Source: Meghimatium bilineatum
Lineage: Eukaryota > Mollusca > Gastropoda > Stylommatophora > Philomycidae
NCBI GenBank assembly: GCA_034231615.1
Contig: CM067298.1
Location: 55,394,883 to 55,458,882 of the forward strand
DNA: 64,000 nucleotides
Direction of reading: 5' to 3'
Shown here: one piece after another, positions 35,501-64,000 of the stretch
How positions within the stretch are numbered: position 1 is the stretch's first letter
How the letters are laid out: every line of letters starts with the position of its first letter
Program-made: the position numbers and the translations under genes
The notes under the pieces: generated by a model
Databases searched by the model: none
What the model was told of the DNA's origin: nothing
What the model saw: only the letters and a program-made list of their open reading frames with translations

Positions 35501-36115
35501 GGTAATAGTCATTGACTAAGAACAACTGGAAAATGTCAGAAAATGTGAATATCTCGGGTCAACCATCAACATCACAGGAGATTTTTCTGAAAAGATCAGA
35601 TATAGATTAGCAATGACCTTACAAAAGACATTACATATGAACAATATATGCAAGGGGCAAACATAAAGAAAATTACAACTATTAAAACGCTATATTTTTC
35701 CAGTGACAACATATGTTTGTCAGACGTGGGCAGTGACATCTGCAATGGAAAAGAAAATATCGGCATTCCAAATGACATGTTATAGGTATAATATCTGCCC
35801 AAGAATATCATGGACAGAAAAATTAACAAAGGCAGATTTCGGCAAAGATCTAAACATAGAAGAAGAATGGCTTCTCAAAATTATTAAAGACGTAAACTAT
35901 AACATATTTTGGACATATACACCGTGGGGATTTGAAAGATTAATCATGGAGGGAAAGGTTTCAGATTAGAGAACAAGAGGGAGACCAAGACTGCAATGGG
36001 CACATACCATTATAGACGTTCTCAACATTGGAAGAATCTGGGCAGCTTGTAAAGAACCGAGAGGTTTACAGAATGGCAGTGAGGACAACGTTCCGTAAAG
36101 GACACGTAATTTAGA
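35500..36115 (+). mobile_element. LINE C-terminal half
   Basis: Reads CEYLGSTINITGDFSEKIRY, then TYVCQTWAV, then RYNICPRISWTEK and RTRGRPRLQW, in LINE order. Stops are present. Confidence 0.7.
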
Positions 36116-36706
36116 AAGACACTATGTCACTATAACTTCCTGACATTACTAATATTCTTTGCGCCAATAATTAGAACAGTAACGTGTCAAGATTACAATC
36201 AACGGTTGCGTAGACATGCTGTCTCTGCCTCTATTTAAGAATAATACACACAGCAGGTGTATAATCCAAGTGGCTACTCTAATTACCGTTGTCGATAATT
36301 GTGAAAACAGTGCGTCAGCATAGACGACAGGTAATACGATATAATTAAACAATGTTGTTTATTTTAGCTTTCTATAATCTCCTGAAATGTTAACATAAGC
36401 AAGTTCAAAAATATCTTTCATAAGATATAGTCATGCGGATTGGTCACATTAGTTGCTTGATCGTTGACTGATCCACGATTTCTATTGGACGGCAACACAA
36501 AATATACATAAAGAGAGCAATTAATATTTATAATAATAGGATCAGCTAATGGGTGTTACGATCTCCGCAAACCATATCCGAAGAAGGATTTGATATATAC
36601 ATATTCATGTGACACTTATGCCTGTTGTTTTAGTTACCTGAGAGATATATTGCATCTGTTAAAAAACAATGAGTTCCCAACCATTTACGTACAAGGGTTA
36701 GTGCAC
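36116..36706. other. Upstream flank of gene 2, no recognised element
   Basis: No repeat family or coding homology seen between the LINE and the conserved promoter block. It may hold upstream control sites. Confidence 0.4.
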
Positions 36707-36756
36707 CAAGATCAAATGGCTGTCAACTAAAAAGTATAAATACTTAATATTGTAGG
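36707..36756 (+). promoter_or_regulatory. Core promoter of gene 2 (TATA box 36735-36742)
   Basis: TATAAATA lies 100 bp before the ATG, inside a block matching the one before gene 1: CAAGA, AAATGGC, GTCAAC, AGTATAAATAC and a trailing TTGTA in the same order. Confidence 0.7.
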
Positions 36757-36834
36757 ACAGATTTGAACTATATTTTTACAAGGTCCTCTGAAAAGTTGTT
36801 CAAGATACGGACCTTGCAAATACTACAGGACAAG

Positions 36835-60203
<23,369 letters not shown>

Positions 60204-60559
60204 ATGTATATGAACATCCAGGATGAAACACAAGTGAATGAAGACGTGACACATGTGACTTACAAAACTAGCAGTTAACAATCTATAAAATATATTAAGA
60301 ATAAAAAGATCACACGCCATGATTTACTGATGGAATAAAAAAAAATATCAAACATGAAATTGATACAATCTACGCCACATATATGCATCACATATTCTGT
60401 ACAATGGATTGTAGTTTGAAAATGTGTCTGGAATCTGATAGTATACATTTCTAGCAAAGAGTATTCGCCATGTAGGTCTATCAAGTGAAATTGACTCTAA
60501 CAACATCATCTTCTTTAATAAACAACTATTTGTTTAATATTATTTATTAACTAACTTGG

Positions 60560-60850
60560 AGACTGTGCTCTCCCAGAGTTTCAATGTGGATTCAGAACTG
60601 ACCACTCACAGTTGGCATTATTGTTAATCATCGACATTTTCAACAAATATACAGAGCGTAAAATAGGTCAGTCGCCGTTGTGTTTGTCGATTCAGAGGAT
60701 TTTTAATATTCAACAGACCAGGATCCAATACTGAAATATAAAGGGCTGCCCACTTCAGCGTTGATCACACAGTCTCTTTCTATGAAGACATGTGAGCGAA
60801 CATACATTGTGATGACAGCACATTCACCGACACTAACAACATTACCTCCT
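60560..60850 (+). mobile_element. LINE reverse-transcriptase fragment
   Basis: Reads LPEFQCGFRTDHSQ, the RT LPE-QCGFR motif, then a decayed AFD region. Its 3' part (60692-60840) aligns with 61869-62015. Confidence 0.65.
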
Positions 60851-61129
60851 TTAACTATTTCGTACAATTATTTAGTGACTGTAACTGTAATCCATGCATC
60901 ACACATATCGTGGTACGTTGTCAGCATCATATAAAGCATCTAATACTAGTGACTAGAAACGGGCAAATGGTTATCAAGGTCATAAACTAAAGAAATTTTG
61001 ACTTTTCATATTAAAATGCAGTATTGATATTCTTCTATAATTGATAAACGAAGTCCATTAAGAATCGAATTGTTATGTTAGTTTATTTGTTGAGATATAT
61101 ATATGTTTTCGTTTGCGTGTCTGGAGTAG

Positions 61130-61314
61130 GTGTTCTGTGTTTAATGCATGCAGGTGGTACAGAAGCGGTCTCTCAGTCTAAGGCCAGTCTCACCGATATA
61201 TTGCTTATACCGATATATATGATTATGATATATATAAGCAATATATCGGTGAGACTGGCCTTAGACTGAGTGACCACTTCTGTAACCACCTGTATGCCAT
61301 TAAGCACAGAACAC
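61130..61314. repeat. Fold-back: 80-bp inverted repeat with 23-bp spacer
   Basis: 61130-61209 and 61233-61314 are near-perfect reverse complements (GTGTTCTGTG against CACAGAACAC; CTCACCGATATATTGCTTAT on the left arm). The spacer is itself TA-rich and partly palindromic. Confidence 0.88.
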
Positions 61315-61860
61315 TCACAATGGCCACCGTGGTGTCCTTGACATTCAGGTCACTGCGATCAGATTCTGCACCACCGATGGTAGATCTAGGTACGTCCTCG
61401 AAAGTCGTCTCATTTTTGAGTTGGGTACCATCAAGCATTTTGGATTCAATTCATACCACTCTTATGCTTAGTTCTCGGTCGGATTGGTCTTTGTCTTTAT
61501 TCATTTTGTGCCGCCATTTACGTCATCGTTTTGTTTCTCTCGTTCCACCTGTATTATCGTCTTTGTGAACTTCCTGTTCGTATCCTTCCGGTATCTCACT
61601 ACCATATTTCACTCGGACACGCTTGTTGTAGTGTATTGATTTCTACTTGTGGTATTTTTATGTTTGTATGTTATGTGCGTATCTTGAAAAAGGCATATTG
61701 GTCCGAAACGTTGATTATGTCCTGTTTATTGTCATTTGTATGATTATATTCTGTGTTGTGTATACCATATTAATTCATGTAGAAATCCGTCAGTGATAGT
61801 GCATCTGTCGTCATCAAGTAGATCTCCATTACCTGTCTTCCACGTGAGTATCATTTTCGA
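61130..61860 (+). mobile_element. Penelope-like element, copy 3, with internal fold-back
   Basis: From 61233 it reads [22 protein letters not shown], then VVSL and downstream endonuclease in shifting frames, then the terminal repeat (61570-61860) including the GAAACG motif. The segment 61130-61209 is an inverted copy of 61233-61314. The reverse transcriptase is absent. Confidence 0.8.
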
Positions 61861-61867
61861 TCTCACA

Positions 61868-62655
61868 AGGATTTTTAATATTCAACAGACCAGGATCCTA
61901 TACAATATTCAAATATATAGGGGTTGTCCAGTTGAATGTTCATCACATTGATTGATGTCTTTCCATGAAGACATGCGAGCGAACATGCAATGTGATGACA
62001 GCACATCCACGGATTTTGGAGTTAAATAAGGTTGTATACATGTCTTAATCATCTTCAGTATCTTCTTTACCTTTCTTCAAGCATACACTTTTATCGAATT
62101 TGATGGCGACTGTTTTATCTACACGATACCTGACATGTCCCTCTTCAATTTAAATTATTTAAGAGCCAAGGCGAAAATCACAGAAGTTCTTGCACAGAAG
62201 AATCACAGATTCTTACTAATCTATCTGTATCAATAAAATACGACAGCATTTATTCTACCATAAATGTACAAATTACATTAATATAAAGACTACGCTGAAT
62301 GTTTACAAAGCTGTGGTACATCCAGTGCTGTTATACGATGATGAAACATGGATTGTGTATAGATGAGATGTGGGGAAGCTCGATCCTTCACGCAAATTGT
62401 CTCAGAAAAGTTTTAAACATCAGATGACAAGGGGTGTTTCCAAATACCACTGTCCTTAACTGATCTGGTATCCCTAGTATTGACACTATTCCTATTAAGA
62501 CACAGATTCGTTGAACAGGACCTGTGGTAGGAATACCAATCATTGCCTCCTAAAGATACTTCTCTATGGTGACTTGCAGATGGATATACTCTCTCATGGT
62601 TGCCAAAAGAAGCGCTACAAAGATTCGTTAAAGAACACAATGTAGATCTAAGCTA
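61868..62655 (+). mobile_element. LINE reverse-transcriptase C-terminal half
   Basis: Broken-frame remnants of the RT palm, a weak match to FNLNYLRAKAK, then YKAVVHPVLLYDDETWIVYR (about 62300-62360) and, near 62600, QKKRYKDSLKNTM. These follow the C-terminal order of RTE-like LINEs such as those described from flukes and molluscs. Confidence 0.7.
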
Positions 62656-62657
62656 TA

Positions 62658-63620
62658 TTATTTACATTTCTCTACATTCTTAATTATATACCTCATGTTG
62701 AATATGTGGTCTCTTATTTCTCTTCCTGCACGAAAACCGGCTTGAACTTCATGAATTTCTGTTTCTAATTTGCGTTGTATCCTTTTCGTTATGATCTGCA
62801 GTAGTATTTGGGTGGCTAGACTAATTAGTGCTACTGTTCTATAGTTGGTACATAGTTGAAGGTCTCCTTTTTTTGGCAATGGTATAAATACTAACTGTTT
62901 CCATTCTTCCGGCCATATTCCGCTTTTCCATATCTTGCAGCATAAAATATGGTATATTTGAACAATGGAATCTCCACCAGCGTGTATCATCTCTAACGTT
63001 ACTTCATCGTTACCTGGAGCATTTCCTTTTTTCGATTTCTTATTTTATGTCTGACCTCTTCAATTGTAGATTCTTGTTCTAATTCATTGATGCTCTGATC
63101 TGGTGACTGAGTTGTTCGTTTATACATTTCTTGACTATATTCCTTCCATCTGTGTAGAATATCTGTTTTCTCTGTTAGGGCATTCCTTTTTTTATCTGTT
63201 AGTACTCGAAGTGCAGGCTTGAAGTTATTCTGTTGTAATACTCTTACAGCATTGAACATATTTTTGCTATTTCTTGTTGTCTTTGTTCATCGATTTCTCT
63301 GCACGTATTCATTATGTATTGCTGTTTGTCATTCATAATTCATGTCTTAATTTGTTATGATAGTTCCCTGTAGTTTGATTGACTTTTTCCGGTAGTTTTG
63401 CATCTCCTTCTATCTTCAATTAAGTTCATTGTTTATTCTGAGATGCATTCTTGATTTTTGCGTTTTTGGGTAGAAGCTTTTCTGCAGTGTCGGTGATAGA
63501 TTGGCTTATTTTTTTTGCCAAGATCGTTTGGTGTCATTTCTTCCTGTATATCTAGAAGTTTGGTAAATCTGTTTTTATATCGATACTATATTCGCTTGGT
63601 ATGTCTGATGTCTCATATCC
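62658..63620 (-). mobile_element. LINE: linker and reverse-transcriptase start (minus)
   Basis: On the minus strand: 63260-63560 linker, 62999-63259 RWKEYSQEMYKRTTQ and TIEEVRHKIRN, then after a one-base shift in an A run (about 63030) GNDEVTLEMIHAGGD, IPLPKKGDLQLCTNYRTVAL and EVQAGFRAGREIRDHIF. Cut off after the AGFR motif at 62658, where the plus-strand LINE begins. Confidence 0.78.
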
Positions 63621-64000
63621 CAAGTACATAATCATACATACAGAGTTCCTCGTCAACTATACATCCATGTGAACGAAATAGGTTTTATTCTTCAAATGAA
63701 ACGTTGTTTTTCTATTTTCTTTTTACTTTTTCTGTAATTTTCGTTGATCCCGTTGCGTATTCTTTGAGTTGGCAGCCAACGAGAACCGCGAGAAATTTCA
63801 AACATTGGAACTTTTGACGGGTGATTTCAGATTAGTCAACTTAACTATTTTTGACGAAACGTGGAACATGGTAATACAATATTCATGATCAATGATACCA
63901 CACATAATAGTACACACAAATCGATGTTTATATCAAAATTTATTTATTAAGAACACAACATAGCACACGGTCAGTCAGAAACGGCACTGTCTACGTTCAC
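63621..64000. other. End of window, unassigned
   Basis: AT-rich, no element recognised. Confidence 0.35.

Overview
This is eukaryotic, animal-type DNA: AT-rich, with GT/AG introns, (TA)n microsatellites and a dense load of decayed retrotransposons. It has no prokaryotic operons, CRISPR or phage genes. Penelope-like elements, many LINE fragments, SINE-like repeats with tRNA-like heads and very repeat-rich introns suggest an invertebrate, most likely a lophotrochozoan such as a mollusc. That assignment is an inference; nothing here proves it.

The only genes I can support are two tandem, same-strand (+) paralogues of a small secreted protein, reconstructed from exon homology. Gene 1 has exons at 244-304, 6997-7032, 9216-9314, 15018-15118, 15524-15626, 16821-16990, 19095-19255 and 23177-23278. 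Gene 2 has exons at 36835-36907, 41445-41471, 43693-43791, 47156-47256, 51577-51679, 56314-56484, 58873-59033 and 60105-60203. Both have eight exons with intron phases 1-1-1-0-1-1-0. Both start with a signal-peptide exon behind a matching TATAAATA promoter block. Gene 2 is fully open and encodes 277 aa. Gene 1 would also encode 277 aa, but exon 6 is one base short (170 against 171), which shifts the frame. I do not recognise the family; it looks extracellular, with four Cys shared by the two copies.

Almost everything else is repeats. Gene 1 introns hold a Jockey-like LINE whose RNase H region is split by a Penelope-like element with inverted terminal arms and a 13-bp target-site duplication, an antisense RTE-like LINE, a LINE end with a C-terminal zinc finger, SINEs, a decayed LINE reverse transcriptase and a 41-bp tandem repeat. 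The intergenic region (about 23.3-36.7 kb) holds further LINE pieces, a 27-bp minisatellite, a recent retroposon with an 11-bp target duplication, a second Penelope fragment and a hAT transposase remnant with its terminal repeat. Gene 2 introns hold a 24-bp satellite cut into three blocks by insertions, a second 27-bp minisatellite, a 28-bp satellite of about 40 copies with a forkhead-like core, and a 36-bp minisatellite that grew out of LINE coding sequence. Downstream of gene 2 is a third Penelope copy with an internal fold-back and two convergent LINE fragments.

The most notable biology is the unrecognised secreted-protein pair and the layered, datable nesting of repeats. I found no evidence of a multi-gene functional system.
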